NCBI GenBank assembly: GCA_022605405.1
Contig: JABYQQ010000019.1
Location: forward strand, 372,001-436,000
Source of the DNA: Earliella scabrosa
Lineage: Eukaryota; Basidiomycota; Agaricomycetes; Polyporales; Polyporaceae
DNA: 64,000 bases
Direction of reading: 5' to 3'
Every line of letters begins with the position of its first letter. Position 1 is the first letter of the stretch. The notes beneath the pieces are model-generated. The model had not been told where the DNA came from, ran no database searches, and was given only the letters and a program-made list of their open reading frames with translations. Below, in pieces: positions 33,643 to 44,917 of this stretch. Position numbers and translations under genes: made by a program.

Positions 33643-35492
33643 TCAGTATTTGAATGTCAGCAAATTTGGTTCACGATATAGCCCCTAGAAAAAGTTGAGG
33701 ACGAGAGAAGCACAGACAGATGATACGTAGTCACGTACCTTCTTCGTCGCATCCTCGTCGTTCCAATCGTTGTCCCAGAACTGCAGCTCGCCGACCAGCC
33801 CTTCCAACCCATTCCTATAGAACGTCTTCCTCTCGTCCAGCGGCGGAAACTCCTCGCGCTTCCGACCGGCGTTAAGGTCTTCTTCAGATATACACTCACC
33901 TCCCATAGCCAAACATAGCCTTGTGAGGCTCAGCTCTCGACTCCTCCGTAGCTGAAGACAACAGACGAGCTGCAGGAGCGATGGTTCGTCATGCAAGGGC
34001 ACGGGGCAGCTGACTGCGAGCACGGATAGCTGTGGACACAGCATCGTTCCGTCATCAAGAGCCGCACCCAACGCGCGGAGCAGGCGGCGTGAGCACCCAT
34101 TGGGGATGGAGGCCCAGCTCACGAGGACAATGAGCGTGTGGAGATTGACGAAAGGACGCAGCGCCCTCGCCCATGTCTCTGTGCTTACCCTCCTGTGTCC
34201 AACGTTGAGTAGGCGCAACTCTGTGAGCGGAGAGTCGCAGAAGGAGGTGATGAGGGTTGCGGTGGGATCGGGATTCAGCTGGTAGCCGTCCAATCTGCCG
34301 GTCAGATCAGGATTGGCCATGACCAGGCTGAACATGCGCTGTCCCGCCATAGCAACGAGTGATCAGACATAGTGTCAATGCGGAGGCGGTCTGCGCGCTT
34401 GAGTAGGGGAAGGCCGGAGGTATCGGGAGGGAGACAGGAATGCATGGGGCTCCTCCACAGCACGCCCACATCTCGAAACTCGTCGATATCGTCCGCGTTC
34501 ACCACTTTGCCAAGGTTCACGTCGGCGGTAGGAGGGAGGTGGAAGGCGGTGAGAAGACGACTAACGAAGGTATCAATATCCTCGATGATGAGAACTCGAA
34601 AGCTTGGTGGAAAGTGGACCGGAGGCAAGGCAGGTAAGTCTTGTAGCGGCCTATCCGAGGCGAGTCCGGCATCACGTGGCCGGAAACAGGATAAGGAGAG
34701 CTCCTCGAGTCGCGAGCAGCCCCGCAGGAACTCCATGAGATGATCCTTAGTAATTGAGGATGAAAACAAATTGCAGAGGGAGAGGCTGACGAGCGTAGGG
34801 AGAGGCGTGAGCGATCTTGCGAAATCGACGCCATCAAGCGCGAGCGTCTGGAGGCCAGGATATCGCATGGGTGAGATTGACAGGGTGAGGGATTCTTCCC
34901 TATCGTGCGTATCGAATGACACGCAAAAGCTCTCCAGGGAAGGGAACGTCCGCGCTTCGATGAATTTTCTGAGAGCCCGTAAGTGAGACCATTTGTAGGA
35001 CAGTTTCCTGAACGACAGTTGCTTCAGGCGAGCCATGTTCCCAGCTAGTTGGTTAAGGTTTGCGGTGTTCAATGTCGACCCTAAGAGCTCTACGCAGATG
35101 GGCAATTGACGGGAGTTGTCGAGGAGAAAATTGAAGGTCGAGGGGAGAACACTGGGACCGACCGACAGTGTAGTCCACAGGACAGGCGTGTTTAGCGCAA
35201 GCGTGCGCCAGTATCGGCACACCCCTAAGATGCAATACCATCGCGGTGCGGAGGGTCGTAAGTCGTGCTCGGAGGCGGGCGAGAGATCCCGGACATTTTG
35301 GAAGATTATGAGAAGGATCTCCGGTGGAAGCTCATTGATGGGACGTCGGGAGTTGAGAAGGGCCGAGACGCTGAGGAGCTGCATACGTAGGTCCGATACC
35401 GTCCTTTCGAGACCCTCGGTGGATAGATTGGGTGTCCCGTCCTGCAACGGCGGTAGGCCATAATACGGACCATGCGTCAAGTGACTGGACAT
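33643..35492 (-). pseudogene. F-box-like gene H, tandem paralogue of G with a frameshift
   Basis: ATG at 35492. The first frame (to 34302) encodes the coil (LERTVSDLRMQLLSVSALL), the F-box-like domain (PINELPPEILLIIF, then LGVCRYWRTLALNTPVLW) and leucine-rich strands that follow G to the LRIDTMSDHSL segment. At about 34350-34365 homology moves to the next frame (AMAGQRMFSLVMANPD, running to 33740). One base appears to be missing, and no intron with plausible sites repairs it. A last small exon is possible: donor after 33739, acceptor before 33684, stop at 33643. Otherwise the frame ends at 33685. Either a recent pseudogene or a sequencing error. Confidence 0.65.
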
Positions 35493-36621
35493 GGTGTAAC
35501 TATACGCTACGCAACAGGCTTCTTAGATAAACAGTTTTATGGGCTATAACTGGATTACATACCACGTCCGCTTCGGTGGTGCGCACTGCGGGGAATGGAG
35601 GTTACGCTTTCCAGGTTCCGGCTAAGGAGTTCGTTGATTGTGTGAGTTGAACTTGGTAACTGACTCAATAACAGGAGAGCAAAGACTCGCCTAGATAGAA
35701 GAGAGCGGATGCAAGGGCTTCGGAAATCGCCTCAGTGACTGCAGAAGTTGAGGACAGCATCAGGGAACCGAGCAACCAACGACCGTGGGTGACAATGGCC
35801 GCCGAACCTCTGGCATGTGTTATAGGCGCTTGTCGGTTCGACGAGCAATGGTAGAGGGTCGTCGAGCCTGAGACTATTCGGTAGATCGTGTTCGGGCCCG
35901 CACATGTTATGTAGAGATTAGTGGAGCCCGACGACAGTCTATACGGCATCGACCGAACAGCCTCGAGCCCGATTATCGACGTTCAACAAGACACGAACAA
36001 GAGCAATTTCTATCATGCCCTACTGAATGTCATGGCGGGACGAAAAGCGTAAGGGGAGGACATTAAGGGCGGGGGCGTAGCGCAAAGTCAGGATTGTTTC
36101 CTCTGTAGTTCAGGATGTCCCACAGCAATAACTAGGACATTCTATTCCAGATATCGTTACAATTCCAGACAGCGGATACATCATAGATCGTCCCTAGAAC
36201 GTTGACGCAGTCTGCAGTCTGCTTGTACTCAGGCTCGAAGGTCCTCACAGTGACTGTACAGATCCCTACTCCCAGGGAGTTCCATGCTTACTGCTTGACA
36301 CGTATAAGTACTCACAATGCCTCCCGTACTCTGTATCGCCGGTGAGTGTCCTCAGTGGTGTCCTTGTTGGTCGTATAGACCGAGTCCGAAGTCGACTTAG
36401 GTTCGATTTACCGTCTTAAAATCCTAGCCTAGCCGTCACCGTATTGTGGGTCTTGTGTTAGTCCAGATAGAAGCTTGCCGAGAGCGGTTGAGAGGGAAGG
36501 GTGAGGAGCAAGCAGGTGAAGCCGAGTTAATGGGATGCGCCTGAGAGGTGCGCGCGCTGCATGGCAGAGAGGACGAAAATCTGGCTAAGTAATAGACGCC
36601 CCTTTGGCCACTGGCTGAGGC

Positions 36622-36796
36622 GTGACGTCATCGTGCTCTCTCTTCGCGGGCCAGGATCGACTGGGGTCCGCTCCTTCCCCCAACGCCCCAGGACCCATAA
36701 ATTCGCCCCCTCTCTTTTCTTCTCCGCCCTACTCTTCCCCTTGTGTCTGTCACCGTCTATCCCTCCTCTCCTGCCCCTCGGACGGCAGCCGATGCG
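36622..36796 (+). promoter_or_regulatory. Promoter-like segment with CRE motif, TATA and CT-rich leader
   Basis: A palindromic TGACGTCA (about 36624-36631) is followed about 70 bp later by a TATA-like 'cataaatt', then a long C/T-rich leader and an ATG at 36791 (MRMKNQ). A possible intron begins directly after at 'gtccgt'. The order is that of strong fungal promoters, but I found no continuing reading frame. Confidence 0.35.
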
Positions 36797-36872
36797 GATG
36801 AAGAACCAGGTCCGTATATGCATTGTATTTCGTTCGTGCTGACCTAACTGCTACAGAGTCGTGGCTAGTCGT

Positions 36873-36903
36873 GGCTATATGCGCCTTGTAGGCGCATATA
36901 GCC
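36873..36903. other. Perfect inverted repeat, 13-bp stem and 5-nt loop
   Basis: ggctatatgcgcc, ttgta, ggcgcatatagcc. The stem has no mismatch. It may be a structured RNA, a cruciform-prone site or the foot of a small element. Confidence 0.8.
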
Positions 36904-38914
36904 GGTCTCATAGACCCGTTTTGTGCTGCCATAGCCGGTGCAGTGGAGGTACGTCTTCACCGCGTGTCTGTACTCCACAACTGCCTGGTACCCAAATCCT
37001 CTCGCGTCTACCCGCGTCTCGTCCATACCTGTGCTCGGGCTCGTCTCGTGTGCCTCTGCTTGCGCTCGGGATGTATCCACCTTGTGCAGGTCTCGCTTGT
37101 ATATCTCAGGTAAGCTCCCGCTCTCCTCGCGGGCTGTGTTCAAGTTCATCTCCGACGGGCACGCTGACTCGAACTATCTCATGTCCTTGCGCCTTCTTGC
37201 GCTCATCTCGCCTGCTCGCGCTCATCTCGCCTGTTCGCGCACCTCTGGGCCCTTACCCCTCGTCTCTGATCTTCTCGTGCGCGTCTCGTGTCTTCGCTCG
37301 TGTTTGCTTGTGCTCGTCTCTCGTCCTCTTGTATTCATCTCACCGCGTTCTGCGGCCGCTTATGGCTGGCTCTTTGCTCATGCTCGTCTTGCATCTGCTC
37401 GCGATCATACCGCATTGGTGAGTTCTCTACTAGTACTGTATTGTCATGCCTTGTGTGCCCGGACTGGCACGTTTGCTCGCGCGCATGTACCAATAGCACC
37501 GTCAATGAATATATTTGTGATTTATTTCTTTTCTCTCGAATGGCATGGCCGAATGAGATCCCGGAATCCGATCCGCTATGAATGCATAGGTTTGGCCACA
37601 AGCATTACCACACACGATAGAACTTGTCGGATGTGATAGATCTCATAGAGCATGGTAGAACGTCACTGGGGTCCCTGTAGTGAATCGTCGAGCCTGCCTA
37701 CCTTCTATCGAGGATGCTAGAGAGCGCCCGTGGGTTCTACCATGCGCTACCATAGATCACGCGGACTATGACAGAGAATAGTCGCATATGTCGTACTTCT
37801 AGCACTCTCTACTCGTGTAAGGCAAGGTCCATCGTGGGAAGAAATCAACTTACCGACGCTATCATATTCGATGAGTTCTATCATCCATGACCTTTCTCAG
37901 TGCCAGTTCCCTGATGAGAGCCTGCCGCTGAGCGTGTACGAACATGGGCGCTTTCGATGTGGAGCCGGAATTTGCCGAACTGCTCGTAGTAAGGCGAGTC
38001 ACGGTTCTGTTCTATCATCCTACATAACATAACATTCTCAAGAATCTCAACATCTCCGGTAAGGGTCTTCCAGCAAACGTGCATATGGCGTCTCCTCCTA
38101 CTCTGACCTTGAAGACACGAACTAGACCTCCACTTAGGCCGTTGGCGCACCCCTGCCATCCACTTCGCAAGGGGTCCATATGTCCGCGACGTTTAGCTTC
38201 TTGTCCCATCGGATGTGAATGTGGCCCGTGTCTAGAGAGAAATTTGCCCGCTGTTAGATTTCATTGATGTCCGCATAATATTGCAAAACGGTCCCTAGAC
38301 TGGGAGATACTCGTCCGCCTCGTGGGAGATATTTGCCCGTCGTCTGGCGCTTTTCTGTCCGCTGCTTATTGCATTTCTGTCCGGCCTAGCTGGAACTCCT
38401 CCTCCAGAGCACCTATTCCCTAGAAAAAGGTGCCATTCAAAAGGTACCATCGAGTACATATACAGAAAATTATTGTCAGGGGGAGAAATGCTTTGATCCC
38501 GTTGTCTAGCCCAACGCAGAGTACCAGCGCCCGTTGGAAGTCAAGAGCGCTACGCTTCGTCGGGATAGCGGCGGGAGGAGGGCGGGGAAGCGCCATCAGT
38601 CGGGTACGGCTGGGATGCCATATATGGTAGGCCATCGGTGAAGAAGCGCCGGTGGACCATCGAAATGTCGTACCGTACTCCTACTCGAACGAAGCATTTC
38701 CACAACATATCAATAATTTTCCCGAGGTCAGGGCTGTACATACTGCTAGTGTACCAAGTTTGACGTGGAACGGATGGCAGGGGAGGGCGCTGTAGGTGCT
38801 CCGGACAGTTGGTCGATCCCACGGGACAAGAAGCTAAACGCGGGGGACACATGTCCTTTTTGCATCCACTTCCGCAATCAAGGTCATCTGCACTGTTGAG
38901 ATCGATCACTCACA

Positions 38915-40212
38915 ATGACCAGTAGACTTCCAAAGCTTGTGGCATTTGATCTTGAGTACGTCAAGAAATTTATCTCGTGCTCCGTCGTCTGAGCTCGACG
39001 ACTTCTCAACTAGCGCAGCTACACACTTTGGGATCTCTGGATCGACACCCACGTTGACCGTGAGTGCTTTCCCTCCCGTTCTCTCCGACACGAGGCTAAG
39101 AACTCATCATTTAAATTTAGCACCTATACGGCGTGTGGGCAACGCGATAAACGAGCTCCGAGATCGGTATGCCATCACAAGTTCATCAAGCTCAGGCTGA
39201 GGAAACGGTGCACTCACCTCTATCAACAGGTACGACAACCGCATCGCATTCTACCGTGACGTTCCCGAGATTCTGCACCGTCTCCGAGAGGCTGGCGTTA
39301 CAATCGCAGCGTGCTCGCGAACGCACGCTCCCGACCTGTATGTGGAGTCGTCCACTGCGAGCACACGTCATCCTTCGGCGCTTACGTATAACCCATCTCC
39401 TGGCCAGAGCGCGCAAGGCCCTGGGACTGCTGCTTGTCCCGCCGCCCGCGGGTCACAAGAACGCGTCGCCTACTGCGGCAGTCCAATTCTTCGATCAGCT
39501 TGAGATCTATCCGGGTATGTTTCCCGCTTCTCGTGCCGCAGAGTCGTCGAGCTGACACAGTGCTGTTTCTGTCGTCCAACCCGATTCGAATATCATGCTA
39601 TACTTTGTACTGCTGGATGAACTGCACAGGCTCGAAGATCAAGCACTTCAAGGAGCTGCACAAGAAGACCGGCCTACCCTACTCAGAAATGGTACGTACG
39701 TGAGCCTTGTACACTTCTTGAGTCGTTCTCCAGTCAGCTGTCCTTCTTGTACGGCCCCGACGATCGTCTGTCAGGTCTCTTTCTATGGCCATTATCCGTT
39801 CGCAGAGCGCTCATGACCGCTGACTCCACCGCTCGCGATCGTTAACAGCTCTTCTTTGACGACGAGCACAGGAACAAGGAGGTCGAGTCTCTCGGTGCGC
39901 CCTTCGCTCGCTTCTCTCCACCTCGCGTGCTGACAGCGGTTCATGTTTCATTATCTCGTGTGTCGTGCCCATCTGCGACCCGTACCTCTGTCCTCGCGCC
40001 CTCATCCACATCCACACACGTAAACCCTACAACGTCACGTTCGGACGCCTTGAGCAGGCGTCACGTTCTGCCTCGTTCCGAGCGGCGTCAACGACCGCGC
40101 GTTCGAGGCGGGGCTTTCCGAGTGGCGGAAGCGGCACCCCATTGAGGTGGCTGAGGATGCTTCCGCCTCCGCTACCGCTGCGGGCTCAGAGGGGGCAGAG
40201 GAGGATGAGTAG
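38915..40212 (+). CDS. MDP1: Magnesium-dependent phosphatase 1-like (HAD superfamily), 201 aa
   Basis: Eight exons: 38915-38955, 39019-39059, 39121-39166, 39230-39337, 39408-39514, 39630-39691, 39849-39894 and 40058-40212. They join in frame to 201 aa. HAD motif I is FDLDYTLW with nucleophile Asp12 and acid/base Asp14, followed by the family's DLWIDTHVDPP. Motif II is in AACSRTHAPDLARKAL, the motif III lysine is near SKIKHF, and motif IV is LFFDDEHRN. The C-terminus has FCLVPSGVNDRAFEAGLSEW. Family: eukaryotic MDP-1, a Mg-dependent phosphatase active on phosphotyrosine and protein-bound sugar phosphates, thought to counter protein glycation; cytosolic. The Ala/Glu/Asp-rich last 20 residues are not part of the fold. 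Confidence 0.92.
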
Positions 40213-40566
40213 TTGGATATCTATGGTAGCAGAATGGGCTGGAGACACAATCTTATGACGGCATAGATTGAGTCCCTGCACCAATGATCTGTCGTGCAAG
40301 CGGCTGTCCGATTGTAATATGTGAATAGTACTGGATCGAGCTGGACTGGCTGGATGAACGCGCAGCTGGGGGCCTCGACATGCCTCTTCTCGGACTTGGC
40401 TACATAGCCCGGTGTACAGCTGCTGCAGGAAGATCGTACAGATCAAATCCGTCGAGTCAACGACATCGTGACCGAGAAGGGGTGACGAAGTCTGGAACTG
40501 TGCACTGTGGTCGTAGAAGAACATAAGAGCATATCGCACCATCGTTAGACAGGACTACATAACCGG
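40213..40566. other. Convergent 3' ends, no gene
   Basis: Region between the stop of the MDP-1 gene and the stop of the minus-strand membrane protein gene; only 3' UTR sequence is expected. Confidence 0.4.
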
Positions 40567-41577
40567 TCAAACACTTTTTGGGGCACCCTTCCTTGCTTCC
40601 CAGTACTCCTCCTCCTTTGGGCGAAGCGGGCCGGGGAAGAACACGGGCAGCAGTGCCAATCCCACCCCACTCTCGACGTTCTCTGCACGCATCAGCGCCT
40701 CCATGACCTTGTCCTCGTGCACCACCTCCTTGTTCGCGAGCTCGAACCCGAGGGCTTTCTCCCCACGCCACGTCCTCGCGGCGTAAATGGCCTGCGCAGT
40801 TCCGAGTGCGGCAATCCCAAGCACGCAACACGCGTCATGGATCTCGAGTTGGGTGAACGCTACGACCCAGACGACCCACAAGGCAATCAGCCCAGTGAGT
40901 GCGATTCCGGCCATGGCATCAAGACCGCCTGCGCGCCCTCCGGCGATGTCCTCGAGCTTCGCGCCGCCACCCTCGGTCACAACGACAACAGCGTCCGTGC
41001 TGCCGTTCCCGCTCGTGATGCACACGACCTCGCGCTTGTTGGCAGGCACGGCGCGTGCGGAGCGCAGCTCCTTCTTCCGCTGGTAGAGCATGACGAGCCC
41101 GCCCATGAATGAGAGCCACATTCCCGCACCGGCAACAGGGAAGATGCTCTTGGAAGCGAATCCCGCCCGCACCAGTACCCAGGCGCCGGCGTATTGGGCC
41201 GCCATAGTCGATACTGCGCTCCAGCTGATGATATGGGTGGTGTATGCGCCGGGGAATTCAGAGGTATAGAGGAAGGTGACGGTAAGTCCACGGCGAGGGG
41301 GCGCACCCGCGTGGCTTTGGAGAAGATGTTCAATCGTGGCGGAGCGGTTCGTGCGGGCGTAGCCCGACTTGACGTTGATGACAGTGGAGGGCCAGTCGTG
41401 CGCGGGAGGCGGGTTTTTGCGGGCCAGGATGGAGATGAGATGCCGCGGCCATTCCACGCAGAACGCACTGAGGGTAGGGACGGACTGGGCGCGTTGCATG
41501 ACATCCGATGTCAGGGAGAGATAGAGGCTGAGCAAGATGCCCCCGGTAACATCGCTAGGGAGAGTGAACGAGCTCAT
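40567..41577 (-). CDS. Multi-pass membrane protein, 336 aa, basidiomycete-type, function unknown
   Basis: Single exon from ATG 41577. Hydrophobic segments lie at about residues 110-130, 145-165 (VAGAGMWLSFMGGLVMLY), 222-245 (AGIALTGLIALWVVWVVAFT) and 252-270. Motifs shared with the second copy at 44918-46291 in the same order: VINVKSGYAR/VVNAKTGYTR, LTVTFL, VVCITSGNGSTDAVVVVTEG, KLEDIAGGR, ALGFEL, KVMEALMRAE, and ESGVGLALLPVFFPGPLRPKEEEYWEARK. I know this type only as fungal hypothetical proteins; no enzymatic motif is visible. A palindromic TATATATA lies about 105-115 bp upstream of the start (near 41681-41690). Confidence 0.75.
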   Translation of the reverse strand: MSSFTLPSDVTGGILLSLYLSLTSDVMQRAQSVPTLSAFCVEWPRHLISILARKNPPPAHDWPSTVINVKSGYARTNRSATIEHLLQSHAGAPPRRGLTVTFLYTSEFPGAYTTHIISWSAVSTMAAQYAGAWVLVRAGFASKSIFPVAGAGMWLSFMGGLVMLYQRKKELRSARAVPANKREVVCITSGNGSTDAVVVVTEGGGAKLEDIAGGRAGGLDAMAGIALTGLIALWVVWVVAFTQLEIHDACCVLGIAALGTAQAIYAARTWRGEKALGFELANKEVVHEDKVMEALMRAENVESGVGLALLPVFFPGPLRPKEEEYWEARKGAPKSV

Positions 41578-41679
41578 TGTTCCACGATGCTAGTCGATCG
41601 ATGGCGTTGGATCTGGAGATGGTGGTTAGAATGTGCAATTGATGGTGGTGGCTGGTGATCAGAGTCGCTAGTACGAGTA

Positions 41680-41692
41680 TATATACCTTGAC
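41680..41692 (-). promoter_or_regulatory. TATA box of the 336-aa membrane protein gene
   Basis: ggtatatatactc on the minus strand, about 105 bp before the ATG at 41577. Confidence 0.5.
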
Positions 41693-43424
41693 CTGAAGAG
41701 GTGCCAGTGGCAGTGGTGTCAGTGAGACGACTAAAGCCAAGTTGGTCCTCGGCTCGTGATGGGAGCAAGTAGCCAAAGGGAGTCCCTGGCGCCTCGAGAC
41801 GGATATCATGAAGCCTATCCATGCATGGCGGGCGCGGCCCTAACTCCGCATCGGAAGGAAACCGTGTTCTAAGCGCCCACCGTCCGAACTGGTGACTGAC
41901 CACGAGGGACGAGGCCGTGCTGGAAACAGTCTCCTCCGAGTGCTCGACATAACTGGGCTATGTCTAGGATGCGCTGGAAGCCATCTGACTGGCTCGTGTG
42001 CAATGGAAGCTCCGCGCGCGAGTAGTATGTGTGCAATTGAATTGTAGTCAAATGCAGTGCAAATGCACATGGGACCGGTCCTACGGTCTCACGAATCTCT
42101 TAACAACGTAACAAGGATACGTGCAGTAGCGTACAGCCAATGCACATCGACAACTTCGGGGACATGCGAGACATCAGGTTCTGCGAGGATGCACCGCAAA
42201 ACAACCAGGAATAAGTAGCCGTTCCGAGTTGGAAGGTGCCATTTCTAGCCAAGCCGCGGCGACGTAGACTCGGACGAGGGACTATGTTTCTCAGATATCA
42301 GCTTGAGGACTCGACAGTCGGATGCGATTGTGGTCTGTGGGTCAGAATGTTCCGTTCGAGGAAGAGACTCGAACCTAGATGTATCAGATACAATACCCAT
42401 CGCCGCACGTAATGTTCGGCGCGCACGGCCCAGTGCCGACGAACGCCACTGGGATCTGTTGACCTAGGGCTGGGATGCTGCCGTACGCCACAATGACGCG
42501 TTCAAGCGCGAACCCTTCCAGAACCCGCTCCTGCATGGACCCTGATATGAAGACATGTATAATGAGCTATTCTGATATACTGAGGATATGGCGTACCTGT
42601 GTCCGAAGAGCTTGGCTTCGGTATGCCCATCCTTGCGACCTGCGGACACTTTGGCATACCTGTATGTAATTGCCACCCAGGAGCCTCCAAACGATCAGGT
42701 TACCCGTATACAGATGGAGGTAGAGCCGGATACGCACCCCACATATCTAGGCTCAACCTGTGGGACTCTGTCAGTGGAGGAAGGGCTTGCTGGTCTGGAA
42801 TATCTCAAATAAGACCTGTACATCCTATGAATACTCGGGAAGTTTGCCTGACAGAGCGGTGACCGACACAGCGTTCTTCATGATCGCTCTCATGGCACGG
42901 GAGTTACTATGTCCTCGGAAAACTCAGCCTTCCAGCTTTTAACATCGACAAGCCTGCTTACCGTCTTTATCTTAAGAAATGCTTTCCGAAGCTGTGCCAC
43001 TGGCTATCCAGGGCCTCGTTCAGTCGACCGTCTGGCTGAGGAACCTGGAAGACAGCGCTCCGTCATCGACGATCGCGCACCAGCGTCACGCCAGACCCAC
43101 GGCCAGATGCAGACTGTATCGGACGGAACCTCAGTTCCAGTTTGCAATTCAGTCAAGAGACATCCAATCACCTGAAGTTATCCATCTCATGGTGCATGGA
43201 GGTGTCAGCAGCCCTGCTTAGTGGTCACTGTCGTGGTGACAGCAGGTAGTAAGCGCCGGTCCGTCATCAGTCAAGCCCTATATGTGGGTTTATCGGGGAT
43301 CGGCTCCGGAGTCCGAGGCTCAATAAAAGTTGACTCCTGCATACTACTTACTTACTGACACATAGACCACATCTTCGCAGCACCTGCCGTGACAGTGTGC
43401 ACCAAACATCGAACTTCTCGCAAC
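41693..43424. other. Intergenic, no supported gene
   Basis: Several frames of 60-90 codons occur on both strands, but none has natural composition or a splice pattern. Confidence 0.4.
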
Positions 43425-44638
43425 ATGGCATCCAAAAAGATAATGATGCTTCACGGGTCAGTCGTTCTTCGGCATCAGCATGTATCCACACGACTCGCTC
43501 ACCTTCACCATCCAGCTACGCGCAGAACGCCAATATTTTCAGCAAGAGGGTCCGTAGCATTCATATCTTCATTCCAATTCGATATATGCTCATCATTTTT
43601 CCGATGTAGATGGGCGCGTTAAGAAAGTCTTGTGGAAAGGACATCGAGTTCGGTACAGTCGCCACCACAGACAGCGAGCGTTGGCCTTGGGGTTTCTGAC
43701 TCTCGGATCTGCTTTCTAGTATTCATAGACGCACCGCACGTCCTCTCCCCGGTCGACCTTGCAGAGGCGTTCCGGTCAACCTCGGAAACCTCGTCGTTAG
43801 ACGATCTCGGCGCGCAAGAGGCATCGACCGACTCCGATCCAGCGCTCGCCCCGAGGGGCTGGTGGAAGGTCGATGCTGCGCGAACCAAGACGATCGGTCT
43901 GGAAGACTCGATCCTTCAGCTCCGTGACATCCTGGCAAAGGATCACTACGATGGGATCTTTGGCTTCAGGCAGGGATGAAGCCTTTGGGAATCATTCCAT
44001 ACGCTGACGCGCCGTCTTTGCTCTCGCAGTCAGGGTGCAGCCATGGCTGCGCTCATGGTAGCATTGGTAAGCGTCCGCGAGATTGGTTGAACATGTCTCC
44101 CTCAGCTCACGCTCTCACAGCTCGAGAAGCCGGAAGTGTTCCCACCCTTTCTCGTGGATGGGAAGCCTCCACATCCTCCTGTGTGAGTGTCCTCGTCTGC
44201 GCACCTCCAATGCGACGCTCATGCTGGCGCATTTCACAGCACCTTCTGCGTTGCTGCCGCAGGGTTCAGGCCAAAGAGTCCGCTGTGCGACTCGATCTTC
44301 CTCCCGACGTACTCTACCCCGACGCTGCATATCCTTGGACGGACGGACGTGATCGTCGTAGAAGAGCGGGCCAAGACGCTGCTCGACGTCTCGAGTAACA
44401 AGCGCGTCGAGTACCATGACGGAGGTGCGTGTTCCGAGCAAGTTCCGAGTATGCTGTGTGCACTGCATAGGTAAACATCGGGTCGCACGCAGGTCACTTT
44501 GTGCCCTCGAAGGCGAATTGGCGCAACTTCCTGAAGGCGTACCTCAAGGATCCGCTGGGAGACGTTCCATCTCCCGGTCCTGGCGCTGCATCGCAGCCAG
44601 CGTCTGGTACCGCGACGCCTGTAGCCCCTGTGTCGTGA
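43425..44638 (+). CDS. FSH1-type serine hydrolase (alpha/beta hydrolase), 262 aa
   Basis: Eight exons: 43425-43456, 43516-43549, 43610-43652, 43720-43969, 44030-44066, 44121-44182, 44240-44424 and 44493-44638. They join in frame to 262 aa. The N-terminus KKIMMLHGYAQNANIFSKRMGALRK, FIDAPHVL, RGWW and GIFGFSQGAAMAALM are hallmarks of the FSH1/OVCA2 family (Pfam PF03959). The catalytic triad fits Ser120 (GFSQG), Asp189 (GRTDVIV) and His216 (GGHFVPS). Likely a cytosolic esterase; physiological substrate unknown. The intron after exon 4 (43970-44029) begins with GC, not GT: only a GC-AG splice restores GFSQGAA. The last 25 residues are a Pro/Ala/Ser-rich tail. It sits between the two paralogous membrane protein genes. 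Confidence 0.9.
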
Positions 44639-44917
44639 TACGATGAATAGAGGTAAGCATCTTAGAACGATATGGGAGTTTTATCTCACAGCGTCCTAGT
44701 GTGGACATAGCTTCATAGATGTGTAAACCTCCAACAATCTAGACGATAGAGACCTGTTGTGAGGGCGCTCTTGGATGAATAGCAGCACCGCATAGGGTAT
44801 GCGATCCGTACAGGGTGGGTGCAGTACTGCTACATGGTCTACTGATACACAATTTTGTTTGGAAATGTCGGTCGTAAGCGTCCATCACAAGCCAGGGAGT
44901 CAGAACCGTGACGCGGG

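Larger units (their letters stand above)
35493..38914. other. Gene-poor interval
   Basis: No protein gene could be assembled. Notable parts are described separately: a promoter-like stretch with a CRE-type motif and TATA (36620-36800), a perfect 13-bp hairpin (36873-36903) and C/T-rich low complexity (36950-37450). A minus frame at 35665-35949 contains two similar SGST-LY segments, but its coding status is doubtful. Confidence 0.4.
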
